From contig CABSIM010000008.1 of assembly GCA_902477765.1 (NCBI GenBank), positions 1 through 64,000 of the forward strand: DNA of 64,000 bases. The letters run 5' to 3'. The notes beneath the pieces were generated by a model, which ran no database searches, was not told where the DNA came from, and saw only the letters and a list, made by a program, of their open reading frames with translations. Within the stretch, counting starts at the first letter, position 1; the number at the start of each line of letters is the position of its first letter. Made by a program: the position numbers and the translations under genes. This DNA is from an uncultured Clostridiaceae bacterium. GTDB lineage: Bacteria > Bacillota > Clostridia > Lachnospirales > Lachnospiraceae. This document shows positions 49,204-58,039 of the stretch, in pieces.

Positions 49204-50526
49204 TTATTCTTTTCCCATGACATTGTAGATGATGGAGGCGAAAACGCTGATGCCCTTGTCCAGAGCTTTTTCATCCAGATCGAATTCCGTGGTGTGCTGG
49301 GCAGACGGCATGGAAGTCATGGTGCGCATATAGACAGCCTGACCGCCGTGGGACTGTACCCGATCCATCATGAAGCCGATATCCTCGCTGCCCCAGTTCC
49401 TGGAATTGTATTCGCTGCTGACTTTGTACTGGGGAAGATGCGTCCGGATCATATCGCGGATCCGTTCCACAAAGGCAATGTCACTGGTCTGGGACGGAGC
49501 CTCGCCCACCACGGTGACGGTACAGGTGCAGCCGTTCATCTGTGCGGCACCTTCACAGATGGCCCGGGCCCTGTCAGCCATATAGCGGTTGATCTCTGTG
49601 GTCTCTCCCCGGACCTCCATCTGCATGAAGGCGTGATCAGCCACAATGTTCCGTCCGCTGCCGGCCTGAAGAGTTCCCACATTGACACGGCTCATGCCTC
49701 CGCTGTGCCTTGGAATTCCGGCCAGTCCCACGGCAGCATGGGCAGCAGCCTGAAGGGCGTCGCAGCCTTTTTCCGGGAAACCGCCGGCATGGGAAGCCCT
49801 GCCGAAAAATTCCACATCCAGCTTGGCCGTGGCCAGAGATCCATATGTACCCGGGGTAATGTCTCCGTCGTCAATGGTATTGTCCGGGGCAATATGGGTG
49901 GCCGCAAAAAAGTCCACGTCATCCAGATGTCCGGCGGCGGTAATGCTCTTGGAACCTCTGGCACCTTCTTCTCCTGGCTGGAAGATGAGTTTTACGGTGC
50001 CGGAAAGATGGTCCCGGATCTCCGAAAGAACTTTGGCAGTGCCAAGTCCCATGGCGATATGGCTGTCATGACCGCATGCATGCATGCATCCGGGGTTCCT
50101 GGAAGCAAAGCCTTCCCTTGTGGGACGATGGGCGTCTGTGGGATTTTCCGTCATGGGCAGTGCATCAATGTCAAAACGCAGGGCAGCCACAGGGCCGTCC
50201 CCCATGCGGAGGATTCCGATGACGCCGGTGAAGCCTTCTTTCATATCTTCCGTGACATATTCCATGGGGGTGTCCTGGGTCCTGATCCGTTCATAGTGGG
50301 CATCCAGTTCTTCCTTCGAAGGAACCCCCATGCGGGATGCCGCATCGCAGACGGCGCGGCCTGTCAGGACTTCATAGCCCAGGGAGTCCAGATAGGCGGC
50401 GATCACCGCGGATGTTCTCATTTCAAACCATCCGGTTTCCGGATACCGGTGGATATCCCTGCGGACAGCCACGGTTTCCTCATGCATTTCACGGGCCAGA
50501 CGGTCAATGGTTTCATACATATCCAT
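49204..50526 (-). CDS. M20 family amidohydrolase (AbgB/HipO-like)
   Basis: The 440-residue protein is a zinc amidohydrolase of the M20D type, with HACGHDSHIAMGLG (metal His), QPGEEGARG, and the later HAGGFPEKG. The family includes p-aminobenzoyl-glutamate, hippurate and indole-acetyl-amino acid hydrolases. ATG at 50526 follows AAAGGAGAATGAAAC. It lies across a 149-base gap from the PfkB-kinase gene, transcribed away from it. It likely cuts N-acyl amino acids in the cytoplasm; no signal peptide is seen. Confidence 0.92.
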   Translation of the reverse strand: MDMYETIDRLAREMHEETVAVRRDIHRYPETGWFEMRTSAVIAAYLDSLGYEVLTGRAVCDAASRMGVPSKEELDAHYERIRTQDTPMEYVTEDMKEGFTGVIGILRMGDGPVAALRFDIDALPMTENPTDAHRPTREGFASRNPGCMHACGHDSHIAMGLGTAKVLSEIRDHLSGTVKLIFQPGEEGARGSKSITAAGHLDDVDFFAATHIAPDNTIDDGDITPGTYGSLATAKLDVEFFGRASHAGGFPEKGCDALQAAAHAAVGLAGIPRHSGGMSRVNVGTLQAGSGRNIVADHAFMQMEVRGETTEINRYMADRARAICEGAAQMNGCTCTVTVVGEAPSQTSDIAFVERIRDMIRTHLPQYKVSSEYNSRNWGSEDIGFMMDRVQSHGGQAVYMRTMTSMPSAQHTTEFDLDEKALDKGISVFASIIYNVMGKE

Positions 50527-50604
50527 GTTTCATTCTCCTTTGCCGGTTTCATAAATCCATACCCTTTATTTTAACACAGGAAGGCACGGAATACAAATAT
50601 AAGG

Positions 50605-50633
50605 TTGAAGCGCCGGAAAAATCCATGTATAAT
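50605..50633 (+). promoter_or_regulatory. Promoter of the PfkB-type kinase gene
   Basis: TTGAAG (50605-50610) and TATAAT (50628-50633) are 17 bases apart, with a TG just before the -10 box. Confidence 0.75.
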
Positions 50634-50675
50634 AAGGTTGCCATGAAAAAGGAAAAACGGAAAGAGGAAATGCAT

Positions 50676-51584
50676 ATGAAAAAACCAGTTCTTGTCATTG
50701 GTTCCACCTGTGTGGATGTCATTATAAACATTGATCATCTTCCTGTGACGGAAGAGAACATCCGGCCCACAGGCCAGTCCTTTGCCCTGGGCGGCTGTGC
50801 CTTCAATGCAGCCAATATTCTCCGCCAGTCCGGCGCGGAATTTACATTTGTTTCTCCCGTGGGAGGAGGCGTCTACGGGGATTATGTGAAGAAGTCCATG
50901 GAAGAAAAGGGATTTGAAATCCGGGTCCGGGTTCCGGAAGAAAAGAACGGATGCTGCTACTGCCTTGTGGAAGCGGGAGGAGAGCGAACCTTTATGTCTT
51001 ACCATGGAGTGGAATACAGTTTCCGGAAAGAGTGGATGAAAGGACTGTCTGCGGAAGATTACAGCATGGTCTATGTCTGCGGCATGGAAATTGAGGAAAG
51101 AACAGGAGGAGAGCTGGTATCCTGGCTGGAGGAAAATCCCGGACCGGAAATTTTCTTTGCCCCCGGCCCCAGAGCGGCGCATCTGAAAAAAGAGTGGGTT
51201 GACCGCCTTTACGCCCTTCATCCGGTTCTTCACATCAATGAAGCGGAGAGCAGAATCCTGTCGGGATGCAATGACATGAAAGAAGCGGCAGAAGAACTCC
51301 GCAGAAAAACAGGAAATGCGGTTGTCATCACCATGGGAGCCGACGGGGTATACTGCCTTAAGAAAGACGGGACAGTCTGTGCGGCGCCGGGAGTGCCCGC
51401 CCATGTGGTGGATACCATCGGAGCGGGAGATTCCCATATCGGAGCGCTGATGGCCTGCCTGTATCGGGACATGTCCATGGAGGAAGCCCTTGAAAAAGCA
51501 AACAGAGTCTCCTCCGCTGTTGTATCAGTCAAAGGAGCCTCTGTTTCAGATGAAGAATTTCTTCAGCTGGGTCTCTGCCGGTAA
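50676..51584 (+). CDS. PfkB family carbohydrate or nucleoside kinase
   Basis: The 302-residue protein has the ribokinase-like fold. VIGSTCVDVIINIDHLP is at the N-terminus, GGCAFNAANILRQ near 42 is motif 1, and DTIGAGDSHIGALMA near 250 is motif 2 with the catalytic Asp (GAGD). The substrate is not clear (ribose, nucleoside, fructose-phosphate types share it). ATG at 50676, with AAAGAGG at 50661-50667, is preferred to ATG at 50670. Monocistronic, with a terminator overlapping its stop. Confidence 0.92.
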   Translation: MKKPVLVIGSTCVDVIINIDHLPVTEENIRPTGQSFALGGCAFNAANILRQSGAEFTFVSPVGGGVYGDYVKKSMEEKGFEIRVRVPEEKNGCCYCLVEAGGERTFMSYHGVEYSFRKEWMKGLSAEDYSMVYVCGMEIEERTGGELVSWLEENPGPEIFFAPGPRAAHLKKEWVDRLYALHPVLHINEAESRILSGCNDMKEAAEELRRKTGNAVVITMGADGVYCLKKDGTVCAAPGVPAHVVDTIGAGDSHIGALMACLYRDMSMEEALEKANRVSSAVVSVKGASVSDEEFLQLGLCR

Positions 51585-51603
51585 CGGCAGGGATCTTTTT
51601 TTA
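51575..51603 (+). terminator. Terminator after the PfkB-type kinase gene
   Basis: CTGCCG (51575-51580) and CGGCAG (51585-51590) pair around GTAA, which includes the stop codon, and GGATC plus seven T follow. Confidence 0.8.
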
Positions 51604-51617
51604 TACAGAAAACGTTC

Positions 51618-52397
51618 TTATACCACGCTCTTGAGTCCGAGAGTCTTTTCGATGAGAAGCATGACTCCCAGAGTAATGACCATCAGAAGAGTAGCCAGAG
51701 CGGCGATGGTGGGATCAAAGTGATATTCCACATACGCCATCATCTCGATGGGCAGCATGGTGACACCCGCGCCTGTCAGGAAAGCCGACAGGGAAACATT
51801 GTTGAAGGAATTGATGATGGCCATGATGCATGCCGATGCAATTCCTGATTTGATATTGGGGACCACGATCTTGAAGAAGGTATACATCTGTGTGGCTCCC
51901 AGACTTCTGGCAGCTTCCTCGGTGGCAAAATCAAAGTTGCTGAGACTGGCGGTCACCACCCGCATGATATAGGGGATGGAGAGAATCGTATGTCCCACCA
52001 GGAGACTTGCGATTACCGGCAGATGATACTGGTTCACGACATATCTGAGCATGACAAATCCAAGAACGATGACCGGAATCAGCACCGGGGAAAGGAAGAG
52101 AGACTGGATGGCCTCTTTTCCTTTCATCGGGTAGCGGTTCAGCGCGTAGGCCGCCGGAACGCCCAGAATCAGTGCAATCAGGGTAGCAGCCACTGCGATA
52201 AACACACTCATTTTAGCTGCCGCGACAAAGGAATGGATCTTGAAGATCTGTGCGTACCAGCGCAGCGTGAATCCCTCGCCGGGAAACTTCAGATAGGTGG
52301 TGTCGCTGAAGGAGGCCGATGCGATGATCACAAGAGGCCCGATCAGAAACAGATATACAAGAAAAGTAACAAAAAACAGTGATCTGCTTTTTTTCAT
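51618..52397 (-). CDS. ABC transporter permease (PotC-like)
   Basis: The 259-residue permease has six membrane segments and the EAA loop EEAARSLGATQMYTFFKIVVPNIKSGI. It belongs to the spermidine/putrescine (PotC) class of binding-protein-dependent permeases. ATG at 52397 follows AGGAGCTGACGGCAT. It is the last gene of the leftward operon permease 1 - ATPase - binding protein - permease 2. The operon order is unusual (potB, potA, potD, potC). Confidence 0.93.
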   Translation of the reverse strand: MKKSRSLFFVTFLVYLFLIGPLVIIASASFSDTTYLKFPGEGFTLRWYAQIFKIHSFVAAAKMSVFIAVAATLIALILGVPAAYALNRYPMKGKEAIQSLFLSPVLIPVIVLGFVMLRYVVNQYHLPVIASLLVGHTILSIPYIMRVVTASLSNFDFATEEAARSLGATQMYTFFKIVVPNIKSGIASACIMAIINSFNNVSLSAFLTGAGVTMLPIEMMAYVEYHFDPTIAALATLLMVITLGVMLLIEKTLGLKSVV

Positions 52398-52417
52398 ATG
52401 CCGTCAGCTCCTATTTT

Positions 52418-53572
52418 TTACTGTACAGAGAACAGTTCGTTCCAGCGTGCAACCCAGTCAGCCAGATTGTCATTGATGACAGACCAGTCAGGGAACAGAA
52501 GGCTGTTGATGGTTTCTTCGCCGTATGTAAAGTTCTGTGCCTGCTCTTCTGTCAGTTCCACGTCTTTTCTTACCGGAGAATCTACGCCGTCCAGAGCCTC
52601 AGCCAGCTGTACATCGTGGGAAATATAGAAATCGATGAATGCTTCAGCCAGCTCTTTGTTTTCACAGTCTTTGAGAATGTTGATGGCGTTGAATCCGCTG
52701 TAGCTGCCTTCGGTGGGATCTACCCATACATAATCTTCGGATGCCTGCTTTGCAGTTGTATAGGAATAGTCCAGAAGAACAGCAGCGCTGACTTCACCCT
52801 GGTTCAGCATGGTGATTGTGTCGTTGGCACTTGTATAGGTCTTTACAATGTTGGGCTTCAGTTCTGCCAGTTTCTCGAAGATGGCGTCATCATCCTGTCC
52901 CGGAACCAGATCGAAAGCCTTGGCTGTTGCGTAGTAGAAGAGAGGACCGGAAGTAGCTGTAATGTCCGGAATGGCGATGCTGCCTTCCAGCTCCGGATTC
53001 CAGAGGTCAGCCCAGGAAGTCAGTTCAACCGGGCAGAAGTTCTTGTCATATACGATTCCCAGACGGTTGAAGGTGTATGCCGGACCGTACTGCTCACCGA
53101 AAGGAGCTTTTGCACAGTCATAAAGTGCATCCAGGTTTGTCAGCTTGGTGTTGTCGATTTCTGCGATCAGGCCTTCGTTGATCAGGTCTGTGATAAAGGA
53201 ATCGCCGATGACGATCACGTCATAGGCAGAGGGATTTTCTTTGATCTTTGTGACACGCTCTGCGTTTTTTCCGCCTTCCACGATCAGCTCACATCCGGTC
53301 TGTTCCATGAAAGGATCATAGATGTTTTTCTGAAGAAGTTCAGCGTTGAAGGAGAATGTGGATACGGTCAGAGTCTGGCCGGCAAACGGTTTCTCACCGG
53401 AAGCTTCTGCAGCAGTGGTTTCTTCGGCAGCGGCGGCTGTCGTTTCTGCAGCAGTGGTTTCAGCAGCAGCGGCAGTGGTGGTCTCTTCGGCTGTGCCGGA
53501 AGAAGAGCAGCCTGCCAGAAGTCCGGCTGTCACAGCCAGAGCCAGAGTTAAGGACAATGCTTTCTTTTTCAT
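52418..53572 (-). CDS. ABC transporter substrate-binding lipoprotein (PotD-like)
   Basis: The 384-residue protein has a signal peptide with lipobox LLAGC (Cys about residue 22), an Ala/Thr/Glu-rich linker (residues 25-60), and a PotD/PotF-like binding domain. Polyamines are the usual ligands, but many relatives bind other cationic or organic substrates, so the ligand is not certain. ATG at 53572 follows TTCAGGAGGAACATT. It lies 15 bases after the ATPase gene and 20 before the second permease. The repetitive GCA/GCT/GAA linker gives simple-sequence DNA near 53400-53520. Confidence 0.92.
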   Translation of the reverse strand: MKKKALSLTLALAVTAGLLAGCSSSGTAEETTTAAAAETTAAETTAAAAEETTAAEASGEKPFAGQTLTVSTFSFNAELLQKNIYDPFMEQTGCELIVEGGKNAERVTKIKENPSAYDVIVIGDSFITDLINEGLIAEIDNTKLTNLDALYDCAKAPFGEQYGPAYTFNRLGIVYDKNFCPVELTSWADLWNPELEGSIAIPDITATSGPLFYYATAKAFDLVPGQDDDAIFEKLAELKPNIVKTYTSANDTITMLNQGEVSAAVLLDYSYTTAKQASEDYVWVDPTEGSYSGFNAINILKDCENKELAEAFIDFYISHDVQLAEALDGVDSPVRKDVELTEEQAQNFTYGEETINSLLFPDWSVINDNLADWVARWNELFSVQ

Positions 53573-53587
53573 AATGTTCCTCCTGAA

Positions 53588-54619
53588 TTAAATAAGTATG
53601 ATTTTATTGGGCGCCAGAGACAGGGTTACCTGTTCACCGGCGTGGTAAATACGCTCCTGATCGGAACTGACTACCATTTCGCCAAGAGCGGTTTTTACAT
53701 TGTACTGATACCGTTTTCCGAGGAATGTCTCCACCATGATCTCTCCATCGAGACGGTTTACCGCATCGGTTCCTGCCGGTGCGATCAGAATGTCTTCCGG
53801 ACGGATGCAGGCTTTCATGGAACCGGTACGGGTCGGCCCTTCCGCTCTGAATACGGTTCCGTCTGAACCGACATAGCCGTTTTCGGAAGCGGTGAGATCG
53901 ATGAAGTTTTCAAAGCCCACGAAGCGTGCAATGAACTCGGTTTTGGGATGCTTGTATATCATGTCCGGAGTATCCAGCTGTTCGATGACACCCTGATTCA
54001 TGATGGCAACCTTATCGGAAATGGCAAAACATTCTTCCTGATCATGAGTGACGTAGATGGCGGTAATGCCGAATTTCTGCTGGAGTTTGCGGATTTCCAC
54101 ACGCATCTTGACGCGCAGTTTGGCGTCCAGATTGCTGAGGGGCTCATCCATCAGAAGAAGATCAGGTTTGATCACAAGAGCTCTTGCCAGGGCCACACGC
54201 TGTCTCTGACCTCCGGAAAGCTCTTTGGGATAACGGCTTTCATATCCGGCCAGATCCACCAGTTCAAGTGCTTCCAGAACCTGACTTTTGATTTCGGAAG
54301 CAGGACATTTTCTCATTTTCAGACCGAAGGCCACATTGTCAAAAATGCTCATATGGGGGAAAAGTGCATAACTCTGGAATACAAATCCGAAATTTCTTTT
54401 GTGGAGAGGAGTATTGGTATAATCCTTTCCGTTGAAAATAAATGATCCGCTCATGGGAGAGGAGAAACCGGCGATCAGCCGCAGCGTTGTGGTCTTTCCG
54501 CATCCGCTGGAGCCCAGAAGGGAGAGCAGTTCCCCTTTTTCCACCTGAAGATTCAGATTCTTCAGGATCACATTTTTATCATATCCTGCTGTGATATCCC
54601 GTAATTCTAACAGTGACAT
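53588..54619 (-). CDS. ABC transporter ATP-binding protein (PotA-like)
   Basis: The 343-residue protein has Walker A LLGSSGCGKTTTLRLIAG, signature LSGGQRQRVALARAL, LLLMDEPLSNLDAKLR (Walker B), and a C-terminal TOBE/MOP-type domain (about 240-340). It is the CUT1/PotA type. ATG at 54619 follows GGAGTAAGCT; it begins 16 bases after permease 1 ends. It drives the PotABCD-like importer encoded by the four genes here. Confidence 0.95.
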   Translation of the reverse strand: MSLLELRDITAGYDKNVILKNLNLQVEKGELLSLLGSSGCGKTTTLRLIAGFSSPMSGSFIFNGKDYTNTPLHKRNFGFVFQSYALFPHMSIFDNVAFGLKMRKCPASEIKSQVLEALELVDLAGYESRYPKELSGGQRQRVALARALVIKPDLLLMDEPLSNLDAKLRVKMRVEIRKLQQKFGITAIYVTHDQEECFAISDKVAIMNQGVIEQLDTPDMIYKHPKTEFIARFVGFENFIDLTASENGYVGSDGTVFRAEGPTRTGSMKACIRPEDILIAPAGTDAVNRLDGEIMVETFLGKRYQYNVKTALGEMVVSSDQERIYHAGEQVTLSLAPNKIILI

Positions 54620-54634
54620 AGCTTACTCCTTTTT

Positions 54635-55465
54635 CTATATGGTAGGATTCAGACGCCGGCTGATGGTGTTGATGCCGGATGAGACGCAGATGGTAATCAC
54701 GATCATTACCACAGCCACAATGGAAGCCTGTGTCCAGTCGCCGAGAGTCATGGCGTACTGATAGATTACAGTGGCCAGAACACGTGTATCCGTACCGCCC
54801 AGAAGCTGGGGTGTGGTATATGCGGTCAGGCAGCCTGTAAACACAAGAACGCACCCGGTTACAAGGCCCGGGATACTTAAAGGAAGCACCACATGACGGA
54901 ATGTTCCCATTTTTGTGGCTCCAAGACTTCCGGCAGCCAGATTCAGGTCTTCCGGAATATGTTCCATAACACCGATAAGAGAAAGGATCATCAGAGGAAG
55001 GAACAGCTGGATAAAGCCGATGGTCATGGAGATCTCGTTGTACAGGAGACTCATGGGTTTATCAGCCAGACCCGAAGATACCAGCAGAGAATTGACGATT
55101 CCTTTCTTTCCCAGAAGAACCATCCAGCTGAAGGAACGGATTACCGGACTTGTAAACATGGGAAATACGGCAAACGCCATCAGCATTCCCTTATGCCTGG
55201 AATATTTTGCAATATAATAAGAAGCCGGGAAACCAAGAAGCGCACAGACCGCTGTGCTGATCAGACTGAGTTTCAGACTCCGGAAAAATACCTGCTTGAA
55301 ATAGGAACTCTGAAACATTTCAATATAACCGCTGAGTGTCAGCCCGTTTTCTCCTACAAAACTTCTGAAAACCAGCAGGAACAGGGGAACCAGCATAAAG
55401 AAAACAATAAAAAGAGAACCGGGAAGGACCATAAGCCATCCGATTTTCAGGGCATTTTTCTTCAC
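54635..55465 (-). CDS. ABC transporter permease (PotB-like)
   Basis: The 276-residue permease has six membrane segments and the EAA loop LAAGSLGATKMGTFRHVVLPLSIPGLVTG. It is of the PotB class and is the first gene of this leftward operon. ATG at 55465 follows GAAAGGAGGGTGACAAGTG. The AT-rich region with a palindrome lies directly upstream. Confidence 0.93.
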   Translation of the reverse strand: MKKNALKIGWLMVLPGSLFIVFFMLVPLFLLVFRSFVGENGLTLSGYIEMFQSSYFKQVFFRSLKLSLISTAVCALLGFPASYYIAKYSRHKGMLMAFAVFPMFTSPVIRSFSWMVLLGKKGIVNSLLVSSGLADKPMSLLYNEISMTIGFIQLFLPLMILSLIGVMEHIPEDLNLAAGSLGATKMGTFRHVVLPLSIPGLVTGCVLVFTGCLTAYTTPQLLGGTDTRVLATVIYQYAMTLGDWTQASIVAVVMIVITICVSSGINTISRRLNPTI

Positions 55466-55496
55466 TTGTCACCCTCCTTTCTTCTGTAAAATTTTA

Positions 55497-55521
55497 TATA
55501 TTAATATAACTTATTAATATA
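55497..55521 (-). repeat. AT-only palindrome in the leader of the PotABCD-like operon
   Basis: TATATTAATA (55497-55506) and TATTAATATA (55512-55521) are perfect inverted repeats around TAACT, inside an extremely AT-rich stretch from about 55485 to 55560. It could be an operator or promoter region of the permease operon. Upstream, the cyclic amidohydrolase gene ends at 55587. Confidence 0.55.
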
Positions 55522-55586
55522 TATAAACAAGTCTTAATAACTTATAAAACAATCTTAGCATCAGAACGGAAGATTGTCAACATGCA

Positions 55587-56903
55587 TCAGATAATTGATT
55601 CAAATTCGCTTGCTTTTTCCATGAAATCTCCCATATGCTCCAGAAGGCGGGCACGGATTTCACCAAGATCCAGGCTGCAGAGAGCACCGTTTTTCACCAG
55701 CTGCTTTCCGGCTACCCAGACAGAATCCACGTTGGAACGTTCTGCGGAATAAACCAGCGCAGACCATGGATTATAGCAGGGGAACATGTTGACAGCTTCC
55801 GGATCCACCATCACCAGATCCGCCTGTTTTCCGGCTTCGATGGAACCGGTTATGCCGCCGATTCCCAGAGCCTCGGCACCGCCGATGGTTCCAAGGCGGA
55901 AAATGTCCTTTGCAGGGAAAAGACTGCGGTCATGATGTTCCGTTTTATGGAAAGAAGCAAACAGGCGGAACTGAGTAAACATGCTGAGGGTATTGCCGGA
56001 AGAGGGACCGTCGGTTCCGAGTCCCACCCGGATGTTACGGAGCCGCATGTCTTTTACCGGGGCAACGCCTTTTCCGGATTTGGTATTGGAGCCGATGCAG
56101 TGAGCCACAGAACAGTTCCGTTCCCTTAAAATGTCCAGATCTTCCGGAGTCATGTGAATGCAGTGAGCCAGCACGGTGCGGTCGGAAAGAACACCCAGAT
56201 CATTCAGAAAGGCAGTCGGCGTTTTGTGCCACTGATCAGCAAAATAGGTCATTTCATAGTCCATTTCACTGTTGTGGAGCGTGAAAAGAGTATCATATTT
56301 TTCCGCCAGATCAAAGGCCTTTTTCAGAAACTCCGGTTCATTGGTATTGGTGGCATGAGGAGCGATCAGCGGAGTCACAAGAGGATCCTGGCGCCAGTTC
56401 CGGATGAAGGTTTCCCCGTATTCCAGACCGCCGTAGGGAACCGGACTGTCACATGTCTTCATATTAATAACGGTTTCTCCGAGAAATCCGCGCATTCCGG
56501 CCAGACGGCAGGCTTCAGCGACCTTGTCTTCAAAATAATACATATCCAGGAATGTGGTGATACCTGAAAGAAGCATTTCCGCAATGCCGTAAAGCGCGCC
56601 CCAGTAAACCAGATCGGGAGTCATGGCCTTTTCTTCCAGAGGGAACAGGAATCGCCGGAGACGGTCCGGGCAGTCGTCGCCCATGGAGCGGAACGGGATC
56701 ATGGAGACATGGCAGTGGGTATTGACCATGCCGGGAATGACCAGTTTTCCTCCGGCATTGATTCTGATTCCGTCCGTTTCCGGGCAGGAACCGGCGCCGG
56801 TGCCGGTAATCCGGTCATCCTCAAAAACCACGTATCCGTTTCTGTAGCTGGTATTCTCCGCATCCATGGTAAGAATCCAGCCGTTTTCTATGATTGTGCG
56901 CAT
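55587..56903 (-). CDS. Amidohydrolase family protein (cytosine deaminase/chlorohydrolase type)
   Basis: The 438-residue protein is a TIM-barrel metallohydrolase. HCH metal ligands (H63, H65) lie in NTHCHVSMIPFRSM, a His in LFTLHNSEMD, AHCIHMT near 240 and the Asp in GLGTDGPSS. The class includes guanine, cytosine and S-adenosylhomocysteine deaminases and chlorohydrolases. The usual SNxK-type motif reads SNTKSGKG. ATG at 56903 follows CACAGGGAGGACTGAACT. It may be cotranscribed with the PotABCD-like genes that follow, which would import its substrate (inference). A minus promoter lies at 56975-57004. Confidence 0.92.
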   Translation of the reverse strand: MRTIIENGWILTMDAENTSYRNGYVVFEDDRITGTGAGSCPETDGIRINAGGKLVIPGMVNTHCHVSMIPFRSMGDDCPDRLRRFLFPLEEKAMTPDLVYWGALYGIAEMLLSGITTFLDMYYFEDKVAEACRLAGMRGFLGETVINMKTCDSPVPYGGLEYGETFIRNWRQDPLVTPLIAPHATNTNEPEFLKKAFDLAEKYDTLFTLHNSEMDYEMTYFADQWHKTPTAFLNDLGVLSDRTVLAHCIHMTPEDLDILRERNCSVAHCIGSNTKSGKGVAPVKDMRLRNIRVGLGTDGPSSGNTLSMFTQFRLFASFHKTEHHDRSLFPAKDIFRLGTIGGAEALGIGGITGSIEAGKQADLVMVDPEAVNMFPCYNPWSALVYSAERSNVDSVWVAGKQLVKNGALCSLDLGEIRARLLEHMGDFMEKASEFESII

Positions 56904-57220
56904 AGTTCAGTCCTCCCTGTGTGTGTTATCCGGCGCCGCATGCAGCTGAAACGCCTGTATGTATGCCATACTTATTTATACCATATGAAAGATCGGAAGT
57001 GCAATAGGAGGAAAGGGGAATATGGGGACTTTCCATGTATTCTGAATGGAAGGAAATCCGTGATCCGCTCCGGCGGTCATTGAATAATCGGGAGCATCTG
57101 ATATAATAGGTAGTATCAGACAGGGACGGGAGCGGCAGGGCCGGTCCACCCGGGATGCGGCTTCCCTGTGGAAGCCGGAAATACAGGAAGACCCAACAGG
57201 TCTTATCAGGAGGGAGAAAA
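56904..57220. promoter_or_regulatory. Divergent promoter region between two catabolic operons
   Basis: This 317-base gap holds no gene. On the minus strand TTGCAC (57004-56999) and TATAAA (56980-56975) are 18 bases apart. On the plus strand TTGAAT (57080-57085) and TATAAT (57102-57107) are 16 bases apart. The forward leader has two hairpins, GGCTTCC-CTGT-GGAAGCC at 57159-57176 and AAGACC-CAACA-GGTCTT at 57188-57204, the second ending just before the ribosome site AGGAGG. Confidence 0.7.
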
Positions 57221-57991
57221 ATGTTATATCAGGCATATTTCAGCCCCACGGGAGGTACCCGGAAGGTGGCAGAGATTCTTGCGGAGTCATGGGGGTGCGA
57301 GAGCAGGAAACTGGATCTTTCTGATCCTGAAGGCGAATATCTGACATGCCGGATGGAACCGGAGGATGTATGTATTCTGGCGGTTCCTTCTTTCGGGGGA
57401 AGAGTCCCGGCTCCGGCAGCAGAACGGATCCGCAGGATGAAGGGAAACGGAGCGGCAGCCGTGCTGGTCTGCGTGTATGGAAACCGCGCCTATGAGGATA
57501 CGCTGCTGGAACTGGAGGATGCAGCCCGGGAAGCCGGATTCTTCTGCGCGGCAGCTGTGGCAGCTGTGGCGGAACATTCCATCATACACAGGTTTGCGGA
57601 AGGAAGACCGGATCGTGCCGATGAGGAAGAACTGACGGCTTTTGCAGAGAAAATAAGGGAACAGCTTGAAACAAAGGACAGGTCCGGAATGAATCCGGTT
57701 TCCGTACCGGGAAACAGGCCATACCGGGAATACAACGGGGTTCCTTTCAAGCCTCAGCCGGGAAAACACTGTGTGGCCTGCGGACGCTGCGCATCCGTCT
57801 GTCCGGTCAGGGCAATCCGCATGGAAAGACCCTATGAGGCGGATGAAAACCTCTGTATTTCCTGTATGCGGTGCGTGTCCGTCTGTCCTGCTCACGCCAG
57901 AGATGTGAACAAGGTTCTTCTGTTTGCAGCGGAGCAGAAAATGAAAAAGGCATGCAGCGGAAGGAAAGAGAATGAACTGTTTCTGGACTGA
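57221..57991 (+). CDS. EFR1-family flavodoxin-ferredoxin fusion
   Basis: The 256-residue protein has an N-terminal flavodoxin-like domain (FSPTGGTRKVAEIL near 7, the FMN-phosphate loop) and two C-terminal 4Fe-4S clusters, CVACGRCASVCP and CISCMRCVSVCP. EFR1-type ferredoxins pass electrons in anaerobic catabolism. ATG at 57221 follows ATCAGGAGGGAGAAAA; a longer reading has no ribosome site. It is the first gene of the forward operon, before the Fe-S aldo/keto-reductase-like protein. Its job as electron donor for that protein is inferred. Confidence 0.93.
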   Translation: MLYQAYFSPTGGTRKVAEILAESWGCESRKLDLSDPEGEYLTCRMEPEDVCILAVPSFGGRVPAPAAERIRRMKGNGAAAVLVCVYGNRAYEDTLLELEDAAREAGFFCAAAVAAVAEHSIIHRFAEGRPDRADEEELTAFAEKIREQLETKDRSGMNPVSVPGNRPYREYNGVPFKPQPGKHCVACGRCASVCPVRAIRMERPYEADENLCISCMRCVSVCPAHARDVNKVLLFAAEQKMKKACSGRKENELFLD

Positions 57992-58039
57992 TCCGGAGGC
58001 ATATTCCAGACAGAAAGAGAAAGGGCGGAAGAAAATCAT

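Noticed and set aside
53400..53530. Short tandem repeats as a mobile or CRISPR-like element
   Set aside because: They encode the Ala/Thr/Glu-rich linker of the PotD-like lipoprotein; no spacers or terminal repeats occur.
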